A DNA stretch of 6,494 nt from an uncultured Clostridia bacterium (GCA_946183095.1 CAMHBE010000115.1:1-6494); one strand, 5' to 3'; counted from the first letter of the stretch, positions 1-5,771 are shown. Numbers and translations: made by a program. The notes: a model not told the origin generated them from the sequence alone.

Positions 1-120
1 TCGATTGTGGAGGCCCAGAGTCAGCTGCTGAACTATGAGCTCCAGCTGAAGCAGAGGCAGGAGGAAAGAGACAAGGAATTTCGCAGGTCTGAGGGTCAGA
101 AGCGCGTAAAGGGCTCGTAG
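1..120 (+). CDS. C-terminal fragment of an unidentified protein
   Basis: The first frame is open from base 1 to a TAG stop at 118-120 and gives the last 39 residues of a protein whose start lies outside the window. The piece is very polar, rich in Gln, Glu, Arg and Lys, with no Pro and only two Gly near its end. It should therefore be a charged helix or coiled coil with a basic tail (ending KRVKGS). I do not recognise the family, and nothing shows its function. It ends 65 bases before the diguanylate cyclase gene, and a separate promoter lies in that gap, so it need not share a transcript with the genes downstream. That this frame is coding is inferred from its uninterrupted composition and the absence of another good frame. 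Confidence 0.5.
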   Translation, partial: SIVEAQSQLLNYELQLKQRQEERDKEFRRSEGQKRVKGS

Positions 121-137
121 AGGTCAATGATCGGTGC

Positions 138-166
138 TTGATAACGCACCTTAAATAAATTATAAC
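138..166 (+). promoter_or_regulatory. Sigma-A type promoter for the diguanylate cyclase run
   Basis: TTGATA (138-143) and TATAAC (161-166) each match the vegetative consensus at five of six bases and are exactly 17 bases apart. A start site about seven bases past the -10 would fall near 173, leaving a leader of only about 12 bases before the ATG at 186, with AGGA/GGTAAG as a weak ribosome site. The short leader is a mild argument against it. The spacing and its place in the only gap before the gene argue for it. Confidence 0.5.
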
Positions 167-185
167 GAATAGGAATGGTAAGAGT

Positions 186-2150
186 ATGAATATCAAGGTC
201 AAAACCGCCCTCAGGGTGATACTTATCGGCACTACGGTACTGCCGCTCGTTGTGATCGCGCTCGTTACGGTCATGCAGGTAATGGGATTCGCGTCCTCTC
301 TGACCGGCGATGAAGCCAACAACGCAGGCGCGGCTCTCAGTGCGGGTATCTCCAACATCACCGGCTCGTATGTCACCGACGTCGGCGCCTACGCAAACAT
401 GGAGATGACCAACAAGACCGGCAGTCTACCCACAGCCGAGCTCGACTCGCTGTACGCATCCATGAGCGAGGATAAGGCTGTGCTCGACTTAGTCGTTTCG
501 GATGCGAGCGGTCAGTATCTCTACAGCGCTGCGGGCAAGCCCCTCACCACCAACATCTCGGCTATCGCGGGCAGCGATAAGAAAACAGGCGTGCGTGTGT
601 CGAAGTTCTCGCAGAAGAACGCGACTTATAACAGCGAGACAGTGTTTGCCGTTACAGCGCCCCTCAAAGACGCTTCGGCAGGTTCCGTTTCCGTTATCGT
701 GAACGCCGATTCCGTGCTGAAATGCATCAAGGAAAGAACGTTCCTTACCCACGGTTTCGCGGTAGTCGCAGATGCGGATAACGTGCTCAACTACAACGGC
801 ACCGATATCGGTTCGGCCGACGCGCTCTATGCGGATATCAACACCACATACGATTTCCTCAGACAGAACGGTTCCGGCAAAGCAGGCACCGTACTCAGCA
901 CCGGCGGCAAGTACATCGGTTCCTACGGTATCATCAACAACTCCGACTGGGTATGGCTCGCACTCTATGACGCGGGTGAGGTCAACGGCTCCGTTATGAC
1001 CGTCCTTCTTATAGGTCTCGGTGTTATCGCTGTGCTTATCGTGGTATGTGTCATAGTTATGATACTTTCGACACAGAAGGTCATCGACCCCATGATAAAT
1101 ATGCTCGGCACTATGAAGGAGATAAACTCCGGCAACCACTCCGAGCGTATCAATACCGCAGGCATGGGCAAGGAATTTGCGGCAATGTCCGATGTGTTCA
1201 ACACCATGATGGATGAATCGCTGATGAGTGAGGAACTGCACAAGACAGTCTCCGATCTGTCCGATAATATGCTGTTTGAATGGGATTTCGCAAAAGAATC
1301 AATGTTCGTTTCCGACAACTTCAAGGCAAAGATCAAGCTCGACCTGAACGGTGCTACCCTCAACAACGGTAAATTCCTTGACTCCCTCATGGATGAGGAT
1401 GACTCCGAAAAGTACAAGAGAGACATGAACACGCTCTTCAAGGAAAAAGGCGATATCGGCAACGAATATAAGCTGAAGCTTGAAGACGAAAAGGAAATAT
1501 GGGTATCCATGAGAGCGCGCTGCGTAACCGACCGTCTCGGCGAGGTGCTCAGAGTAATAGGCGTCCTTACGGATATCACCAGCGAGAAGAACGCTACCCT
1601 CAAACTTGCCGAACGTGCAAGCTTCGACTTCCTCTCCCAGCTCTACAACAGAAATACCTTCGAGCGTGAGTTTGCGGCAGAGCTCGAAAGAAGCGTCGGC
1701 AAGAAGGTCGCTGCGCTCTTCATCGACGTCGATGACTTCAAATTCATCAACGACCGCTACAGCCACGCTGTCGGCGATGAAACGATCAGATTCGTTGCGG
1801 ATACCATCAAGGCAAGAACAGGCGAGACAGGCTTTGCGGGACGCTTCGGCGGTGATGAGTTCGTTCTCTGTATCTCCGACCCCAAGCTCGTCGAGAATGT
1901 CGAAGTCCTATCCATGGATATTATCGACGACCTCTATGCGGGTTACTTCTCAAAGTCCGTCAATACAACGCTCAACATCAAGGCTTCTATCGGTATCGCT
2001 ATCTATCCCGACCACAGCAAGGACGGCAAGGAGCTCGTCGGCTGCGCGGATGCCGCTATGTACTTCGTAAAGAAGAACGGCAAGGCGAACTACCACATCT
2101 ACGAACCGAGCGACAGTGCCCTCGAAGGCAACTTCATGTCCTCTATCTGA
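186..2150 (+). CDS. Membrane sensor diguanylate cyclase (Cache-HAMP-PAS-GGDEF)
   Basis: A 654-residue enzyme predicted to make c-di-GMP from two GTP at the inner face of the membrane. Helix one is at about residues 9-31. It is followed by an extracytoplasmic double-Cache-like sensor (about 38-268), helix two (270-293), a HAMP linker (296-347), a PAS-like domain (355-468) and a GGDEF domain (478-640). The active-site GGDEF is intact at 555-559 (bases 1848-1862). The metal and substrate segment with D514, N522, D523 and the H-A-V-G-D stretch (527-531) is also intact, so activity is likely. The usual inhibitory I-site RxxD, which should lie at 546-549, reads GETG, so ordinary product inhibition is probably absent. 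No EAL or HD-GYP phosphodiesterase is fused or nearby. The ligand of the sensor cannot be told. It is the first gene of a run with the ParA and ComFB-like genes, 63 bases before the former. Domain borders are estimates. Confidence 0.93.
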   Translation: MNIKVKTALRVILIGTTVLPLVVIALVTVMQVMGFASSLTGDEANNAGAALSAGISNITGSYVTDVGAYANMEMTNKTGSLPTAELDSLYASMSEDKAVLDLVVSDASGQYLYSAAGKPLTTNISAIAGSDKKTGVRVSKFSQKNATYNSETVFAVTAPLKDASAGSVSVIVNADSVLKCIKERTFLTHGFAVVADADNVLNYNGTDIGSADALYADINTTYDFLRQNGSGKAGTVLSTGGKYIGSYGIINNSDWVWLALYDAGEVNGSVMTVLLIGLGVIAVLIVVCVIVMILSTQKVIDPMINMLGTMKEINSGNHSERINTAGMGKEFAAMSDVFNTMMDESLMSEELHKTVSDLSDNMLFEWDFAKESMFVSDNFKAKIKLDLNGATLNNGKFLDSLMDEDDSEKYKRDMNTLFKEKGDIGNEYKLKLEDEKEIWVSMRARCVTDRLGEVLRVIGVLTDITSEKNATLKLAERASFDFLSQLYNRNTFEREFAAELERSVGKKVAALFIDVDDFKFINDRYSHAVGDETIRFVADTIKARTGETGFAGRFGGDEFVLCISDPKLVENVEVLSMDIIDDLYAGYFSKSVNTTLNIKASIGIAIYPDHSKDGKELVGCADAAMYFVKKNGKANYHIYEPSDSALEGNFMSSI

Positions 2151-2159
2151 TGATCTTAC

Positions 2160-2195
2160 AACACACCCTGCGGCTGCAATGCAGCCGCTTGTGTT
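2160..2195 (+). terminator. Two-part hairpin between cyclase and ParA genes
   Basis: An inner perfect 8-bp GC-rich stem (2170-2177 with 2181-2188, loop AAT) sits inside an outer 6-bp stem (AACACA 2160-2165 with TGTGTT 2190-2195), with a small internal loop between. It begins nine bases after the cyclase stop and ends five bases before the ParA ribosome site GGAGAG. There is no proper run of T after it, so it is a poor intrinsic terminator. It may act as a partial terminator or an RNA-processing or stability element that sets different levels for the sensor and the downstream genes. Confidence 0.45.
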
Positions 2196-2213
2196 TATAC
2201 GGAGAGAAATTAT

Positions 2214-3038
2214 ATGGCAAAGATAATCACTTTCACCAACCAGAAGGGCGGTGTCGGTAAGACCACCACCTGCGCGGGTATCGCGGGATGTCTCGTGAGA
2301 CTCGGCAAGAAGGTGCTCGCGCTCGACCTCGACCCGCAGGGCAACCTCAGCTTCAGTCTCGGAGCAGACGGCGATTCGTCCTACACTATCTACGATGTGT
2401 TCAAGAGCAGGGCGGATATCTATGACACCGTGCAGCACTGCGACTCCTGCGACGTCGTACCCGCGAATATCCTGCTGTCCGGCATAGAGCTGGAGCTTAC
2501 CTCCATGGGACGTGAATACATACTCAAAAAGCATCTCTCAACTATTGCCGATGATTACGACTACATCCTCATCGACACCCCGCCGGCTCTCTCGATACTT
2601 ACCATTAACGCATACGCCGCGTCAAACCAGCTCATTATCCCAATGGTTCCCGAGATCCTTTCTCTGCAAGGGATATCCCAACTCAAAGAAACTATCTTCG
2701 CGGTGAAGAAATATTACAACCCGCAGCTTGAGATACGCGGTATCGTCCTGAACAAATATTCCCCCCGTCTCGTGCTCACCAAAGAGGTCGAGGAACTTAC
2801 CACCAAGATCGCCGACCTTATCGACACTGACGTGTTTGAACAGAAGATAAGCGGCAGCGTCATTATCGCGGAGGCTCCCGCACACGCAAAAACTATCGTT
2901 GAGTATGCGCCTCGCTCAAAATCCGCTCATGAGTACATGGATCTCACTTATGAGATGCTCGGTATGGAGAAGCCGAAACGCAAGGTGCAGAAACTCGGCA
3001 GAGGACGTCCGCCAAAAAATAAGCCCATCGACCTGTAA
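2214..3038 (+). CDS. ParA/Soj-type ATPase with AT-hook-like C-terminal tail
   Basis: A 274-residue P-loop ATPase of the ParA/MinD group, whose members dimerise on ATP and position DNA or protein cargo on the nucleoid or membrane. The deviant Walker A KGGVGKTT is at 11-18 with both signature lysines (K11, K16). The A' motif DLDPQGN is at 38-44 and Walker B, ending in D121 of LIDTPP, follows. The family's C-terminal Y-A-P-x-S-x-x-A-x-x-Y pattern (231-241) is present. There is no N-terminal DNA-binding helix-turn-helix, as in chromosomal Soj. The ending, after about residue 253, is basic and contains RGRPPK (263-268), an AT-hook-like core that is not part of the standard ParA fold and may hold DNA independently of ATP. 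GGAGAG seven bases before the ATG supports the start. No parB follows. Instead a ComFB-family gene begins 38 bases later, so an orphan ParA serving something other than plain chromosome segregation is possible. Confidence 0.93.
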   Translation: MAKIITFTNQKGGVGKTTTCAGIAGCLVRLGKKVLALDLDPQGNLSFSLGADGDSSYTIYDVFKSRADIYDTVQHCDSCDVVPANILLSGIELELTSMGREYILKKHLSTIADDYDYILIDTPPALSILTINAYAASNQLIIPMVPEILSLQGISQLKETIFAVKKYYNPQLEIRGIVLNKYSPRLVLTKEVEELTTKIADLIDTDVFEQKISGSVIIAEAPAHAKTIVEYAPRSKSAHEYMDLTYEMLGMEKPKRKVQKLGRGRPPKNKPIDL

Positions 3039-3046
3039 CTTACAGG
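3032..3046 (+). repeat. Small palindrome over the ParA stop codon
   Basis: CCTGTAA and TTACAGG flank a single central base, and the TAA in the left half is the ParA stop codon. In RNA this gives a 6-bp stem with a three-base loop just before the ribosome site of the next gene. It may modulate passage of ribosomes to the ComFB-like gene, or it may be chance. I see no protein that would bind it as an operator. Confidence 0.3.
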
Positions 3047-3076
3047 CTGACGGGAGACAGGAAAGACATTTGACAC

Positions 3077-3472
3077 ATGGCACATACCGCTAAAACAAAA
3101 AAAGTTCTCGGATTGCTCGACGCGCAGGAGATCGTACCCGCTCACAATCCGCTGATACAGGAGCCGACCGGCGAGAATTATCCCGTTGTGTTCGTTAAAT
3201 CCGAAATAGGCACGCAGTTCGTAAATGTTCCTTTTTTACTGATAAATGAACAGCTCGGCAGTATTATGGAGCGCTTCAACTGCTGCACCTGTGATAAGTG
3301 CGTTGCGGAAGTTACAGTGAGCTGTCTCGCAAAACTGCCGCCAACGATAGTCCGCATAAAGCGCACGGCTGATGAAGATCTCGTCAATAAAGCCGCCGCC
3401 GATATGAGGAATGAAGCTATCCGCATCATCACAAAGGAAGTCATGCTGCTTAAAGCCAATCCGCGGCATTGA
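3077..3472 (+). CDS. ComFB-family small protein, candidate cyclic-dinucleotide receptor
   Basis: 131 residues. The core at about 55-125 fits the late-competence ComFB family: a helix (LLINEQLGSIMERF), then a cysteine cluster C69, C70, C72, C75, then C83 and the family's L-P-P turn (87-89), then a long helix rich in Ala and Glu. The C-x-C-x-x-C cluster may bind zinc. ComFB-domain proteins of cyanobacteria (for example CdgR of Anabaena) have been reported to bind c-di-GMP, and other members c-di-AMP. Whether this protein binds either is inference, made attractive by the diguanylate cyclase two genes upstream. The first 50 or so residues are an extra segment of unknown role. AGGAAAG (3059-3065) lies 11 bases before the ATG, a little far but the best site available. 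The gene ends the run, 32 bases before a strong terminator. The name ComFB does not imply competence here. Confidence 0.75.
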   Translation: MAHTAKTKKVLGLLDAQEIVPAHNPLIQEPTGENYPVVFVKSEIGTQFVNVPFLLINEQLGSIMERFNCCTCDKCVAEVTVSCLAKLPPTIVRIKRTADEDLVNKAAADMRNEAIRIITKEVMLLKANPRH

Positions 3473-3504
3473 CAGGTACGACAATAAATATACTATATGT
3501 AAAT

Positions 3505-3544
3505 AAGCTCCTCGATTTGACAAACATCGGGGAGCTTCTCTTTT
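3505..3544. terminator. Intrinsic terminator, probably bidirectional
   Basis: A 12-bp stem (3505-3516 with 3526-3537, one G-T pair) with a nine-base loop is followed on the plus strand by TCTCTTTT. On the minus strand the downstream side is also A/T-rich. It lies between the ends of the plus-strand ComFB-like gene and the minus-strand deaminase gene, where a shared terminator for converging transcripts is expected. Confidence 0.88.
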
Positions 3545-3582
3545 ACTGTCCGTAATTCGACATCAAATATCAACATAATGTA

Positions 3583-3978
3583 TCATATCCACCATTCGGG
3601 AGTAAGTTCTCCCAGTGTCATAACGCGCTTCTGTTCATAGTCCATAAGGATCTGCACGTCCTTGTAATTATCCGCCATGAGCTGCACCATGAGTTCACGG
3701 CAGGCTCCGCAGGGTGCGCCCCCGCATTTTCCGTCGGGCATGATGCAAAGGACTTTGTCTATCTCATGTTCGCCGTTTGTCAGCATATTGAATATTGCAT
3801 TCCGCTCAGCACATATACCGAGAGTAGAACAGGTGTCTACACATACCCCGGTGTATATTTTCCCGGACTTTGAAAGTATCGCCGCTGCGACCTCACCGCA
3901 AGTGACATAATCCGATATTTTTCTTGCATTGTGTAGTGACTTTGCAGCCTCGTACATTTGTTCCCAGATCTTGTTCAT
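3583..3978 (-). CDS. Cytidine deaminase-family protein
   Basis: A 131-residue zinc hydrolase of the CDA fold, predicted to deaminate cytidine or a related amine-bearing base in the cytosol (pyrimidine salvage). The zinc and proton-shuttle motif C56-A57-E58 and the second motif P-C90-G-A-C93 are intact. Length matches free-standing tetrameric CDAs. The segment before the zinc motif reads GVCVDTCSTLGI rather than the usual N-x-E-N-A, whose Asn and Glu grip the ribose, so substrate preference may differ. This variant seems common in Clostridia proteins ending in P-x-W-W, as this one does. The open frame continues 32 codons upstream to 4074. I reject that start because it precedes the promoter at 4024-4053, while AAAGGAG lies five bases before the ATG at 3976-3978. 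The gene is probably transcribed alone and ends at the shared terminator. Blasticidin-type deaminases are a weaker alternative. Confidence 0.88.
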   Translation of the reverse strand: MNKIWEQMYEAAKSLHNARKISDYVTCGEVAAAILSKSGKIYTGVCVDTCSTLGICAERNAIFNMLTNGEHEIDKVLCIMPDGKCGGAPCGACRELMVQLMADNYKDVQILMDYEQKRVMTLGELTPEWWI

Positions 3979-3983
3979 GATAT

Positions 3984-3990
3984 CTCCTTT
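3984..3990 (-). promoter_or_regulatory. Ribosome binding site that fixes the deaminase start
   Basis: AAAGGAG on the minus strand, five bases before the ATG, is a near-ideal Shine-Dalgarno match. It selects the internal methionine over the one 32 codons upstream. Confidence 0.9.
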
Positions 3991-4023
3991 CGTGAACAAT
4001 GCTTCTCTCTCTTCGACATTGCA

Positions 4024-4053
4024 ATTATACCGCAGACAGCCATAATTTGTCAA
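4024..4053 (-). promoter_or_regulatory. Perfect-consensus promoter of the deaminase gene
   Basis: On the minus strand TTGACA (4048-4053) and TATAAT (4024-4029) are both perfect, with an 18-base spacer. An A/T tract (about 4061-4071) lies behind the -35 in the place of an UP element. The start site should be near 4017, giving a leader of about 39 bases with the ribosome site in it. The promoter is the left arm of the inverted repeat described separately. Confidence 0.9.
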
Positions 4054-4110
4054 GGGCATCCAAAATTTTTTCACTCGTTTATCTGTGTGAAAAATTTTCG
4101 GAGCCTACCC

Positions 4111-4139
4111 TTGACAAATCATGTCTGCTGCTGTTTGAT
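4111..4139 (+). promoter_or_regulatory. Weak plus-strand promoter in the right repeat arm
   Basis: TTGACA (4111-4116) is perfect. After 17 bases TTTGAT (4134-4139) matches the -10 consensus at four of six, in the position where the left arm has TATAAT. An A/T tract (about 4090-4098) lies behind the -35. It would transcribe rightward, antisense toward the end of radA. Activity is uncertain because the -10 is degraded. Confidence 0.4.
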
Positions 4140-4164
4140 GCAATTAGTCGAAGAAAGGAGAAGA

Positions 4165-4254
4165 ATGTTGTTAAGTCCCTGCACGCCTCCAACCTGCGTT
4201 TCTCGTGCATTTTCCGTAATAGGTCATGTAGGAAGCCTAAAGATAATTGTATAA
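4165..4254 (+). CDS. Possible 29-residue open frame after the right-arm promoter
   Basis: ATG at 4165 follows GGAG (4157-4160, within AAAGGAG) by four bases and opens a frame to TAA at 4252-4254. The peptide starts MLLSPCTPP and ends SLKIIV. It has two Cys and a mildly hydrophobic second half, with no clear membrane segment. I recognise no family. Its only support is the ribosome site and the promoter-like sequence 26 bases before it. Codon choice (TTA, TCT, CGT, ATA, CTA) is unlike the C/G-ending style of the neighbours. It may be a leader peptide, a remnant or chance. Confidence 0.2.
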   Translation: MLLSPCTPPTCVSRAFSVIGHVGSLKIIV

Positions 4255-4394
4255 CCTACACGATTTGGAGCGCGCCGCATATTGCGGCATCGAAAGTCTG
4301 CACGACATTATCGCGGCGTGTAACGCATGGGCACCGAGTGCCCCGCCCGCCGCGCAGGCGAAATATCTTAAGCGTCAGCGTCCTCTCGCATCTC
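4255..4394. other. GC-rich gap remainder with two perfect hairpins, no supported gene
   Basis: This stretch just past the radA stop holds GCCGCA/TGCGGC (4274-4279 with 4283-4288, loop TAT) and GGGCAC/GTGCCC (4329-4334 with 4338-4343, loop CGA). Neither is followed by a T run on either strand, so neither is a clear terminator for radA. A plus-strand frame from a TTG at 4247 to 4435 is open but overlaps the radA end and lacks a ribosome site. A structured 3' untranslated end of the radA transcript or a small RNA is possible. I cannot assign either. Confidence 0.4.
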
Positions 4395-5771
4395 TCACTC
4401 TCTCTGTTCTCTCTCAACAGTCTCGGCGGCTTTGAAGAGCTGGGTGAGGTTTGACGCACCTATCACTCTTATGCCTGCGCAGGCTTTTTTGTCGAGCGAC
4501 GAGAGTGCTGCTTTTGGGATGATGCACGTCCTGAAACCGAGACGTGCGCACTCTCTCACCCGCTCGCTTGCGTGAGATACCGAACGCAGTTCGCCGCCGA
4601 GACCGATCTCGCCGAATACCGCCATGTCCTCGGGCAATACGATGTCGCAAAGACCGGAAAACAGCGACAGCGCTACTGCCGCGTCCGCTGCGGGTTCAGT
4701 CAGACGCATACCGCCCGTTATGTTCACATAAACATCGAACTGCCCGAAGAGATACCCTGTGCGCTTTTCGAGCACCGCAAGTATAAGACACAGCCTGTTG
4801 TAATCGAACCCGTCGGCACTGCGGCGGGGGTTGCCGAAACCAGTCTTTGTTACGAGCGACTGCACCTCCGATAACAGAGGGCGGGAACCCTCCAATGTAC
4901 ACAGCACACTTATGCCGCTGATGCCCGACGGTCTGCCCGACAGGAGCATCTCCGACGGGTTCGTGACTTCCTCCAGCCCTGTCTCGCTCATGCGGAATAC
5001 GCCTATCTCGTTCGTAGAGCCGAAACGGTTCTTTACCGCCCGCAGGATCCTGTATGAGAGCTGCTTGTCACCCTCGAATGTCAGCACCGTATCCACTATA
5101 TGCTCCAGTACCTTCGGTCCGGCGATTCCGCCGTCCTTGTTGACATGACCCACTATGATTATCGGTATGCCGTATTTTTTCGCCGTCTGCATATACAGCG
5201 TCGTGCATTCTCGCACCTGTGTGATGCTGCCCTGCGCAGAAGATATCTCCGTTATCTGCATCGTCTGTATCGAGTCGATTATCACAACATCGGGCTTTTC
5301 TTCGATTATCGCGGCGTTGATCGCTTCGCAGTCGTTGTCCGACAGCAGATAAAGATTGTCACCGCTCACGTTCAGTCTGTCCGCTCGCAGTTTGATCTGC
5401 CGCTCGCTTTCCTCGCCCGACACATACAATATCTTTCCCGTCTTGTCAAGATAATTGCATATTTGCAGCAGCAGCGTGGATTTTCCTATACCCGGATCTC
5501 CGCTCAGCAGCACCAGCGACCCTGCAACGATACCGCCGCCAAGTACGCGGTCAAGTTCCGATGAACCTGTTTTCAGCCGCACATCGTCATCTGCCGATAT
5601 CTCGCCCAGCGTCTTAGGTTTCAGCGACCGACCGCTCTTTACCGCTGCCCTCGGAAGTTCGACCTGCTCCGAGACTGTGTTCCACTCGCCGCATTCCGTA
5701 CACCTGCCGACCCACTTCGGGTAAATGTGCCCGCACTCACTGCATATATAAGAAACTCTCTGTTTCGCCAA
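4395..5771 (-). CDS. radA: DNA repair protein RadA
   Basis: 458 residues, full length for RadA (Sms), the RecA-like hexameric ATPase that helps branch migration and processing of recombination intermediates. An N-terminal zinc finger has C10, C13, C24 and C27. Walker A GDPGIGKST is at 91-99 and Walker B DVVIIDS at 161-167. The RadA signature KNRFG (247-251) follows. The C-terminal third (about 280-450) is the Lon-protease-like domain, which in RadA serves as a scaffold and is not a protease. The start is TTG at 5769-5771, giving the usual M-A-K opening just before the finger, with AAGGAG ten bases upstream. I see no in-frame ATG that fits better. It overlaps the end of the amidase frame by 35 bases, so the two were probably co-transcribed. 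No clear intrinsic terminator follows its stop. Confidence 0.97.
   Translation of the reverse strand: MAKQRVSYICSECGHIYPKWVGRCTECGEWNTVSEQVELPRAAVKSGRSLKPKTLGEISADDDVRLKTGSSELDRVLGGGIVAGSLVLLSGDPGIGKSTLLLQICNYLDKTGKILYVSGEESERQIKLRADRLNVSGDNLYLLSDNDCEAINAAIIEEKPDVVIIDSIQTMQITEISSAQGSITQVRECTTLYMQTAKKYGIPIIIVGHVNKDGGIAGPKVLEHIVDTVLTFEGDKQLSYRILRAVKNRFGSTNEIGVFRMSETGLEEVTNPSEMLLSGRPSGISGISVLCTLEGSRPLLSEVQSLVTKTGFGNPRRSADGFDYNRLCLILAVLEKRTGYLFGQFDVYVNITGGMRLTEPAADAAVALSLFSGLCDIVLPEDMAVFGEIGLGGELRSVSHASERVRECARLGFRTCIIPKAALSSLDKKACAGIRVIGASNLTQLFKAAETVEREQRE

Larger units (their letters stand above)
4002..4163. repeat. Imperfect inverted repeat with mirrored promoters
   Basis: Left arm about 4002-4074, right arm about 4087-4163, separated by a 12-base centre (4075-4086). 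Inside, GTGAAAAATTTT is matched with one extra base on the left. Next comes a perfect 12-bp block (4045-4056 with 4108-4119) that contains the -35 TTGACA in each orientation. The likeness then continues outward through the -10 region, GCAAT, GTCGAAGA and GAGAAG, with scattered mismatches and small gaps. Agreement extends far beyond a simple operator, so the arms look like diverged copies of one promoter-leader segment. It could be a MITE-like element, a duplicated and inverted promoter, or a divergent control region. I see no clear target-site duplication. Confidence 0.75.

Noticed and set aside
489..1241. 250-codon minus-strand open frame inside the cyclase gene
   Set aside because: It is opposite a clear Cache-domain coding region and its composition (many His, Cys and Val) is typical of a shadow frame.
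1950..2534. 194-codon minus-strand open frame across the cyclase end and ParA start
   Set aside because: It overlaps two well supported genes and the hairpin between them, with no ribosome site or recognisable motif.
2214..3472. Plasmid-type parA-parB partition pair
   Set aside because: The gene after parA has no helix-turn-helix or ParB motif and instead matches the ComFB family. I see no iterated parS-like sites nearby.
3979..4074. Upstream extension of the deaminase to an earlier methionine at 4074 (32 more residues)
   Set aside because: It lies upstream of a perfect promoter and across it, has no ribosome site and does not look like the family's start. The internal ATG has AAAGGAG at the right distance.
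4002..4163. Invertible promoter switch
   Set aside because: Inverted repeats and promoters are present, but the promoters lie in the arms and only 12 bases lie between them, so inversion would change almost nothing. No recombinase gene is in the window.
4247..4435. 62-codon plus-strand frame starting at TTG
   Set aside because: Its codons look partly gene-like, but it has no ribosome site, starts at TTG inside another possible frame, and runs into the end of radA. I recognise no family.
5100..5564. 154-codon plus-strand open frame opposite radA
   Set aside because: RadA motifs on the minus strand fully explain this stretch. The frame is rich in Arg and Tyr in the manner of an antisense shadow.
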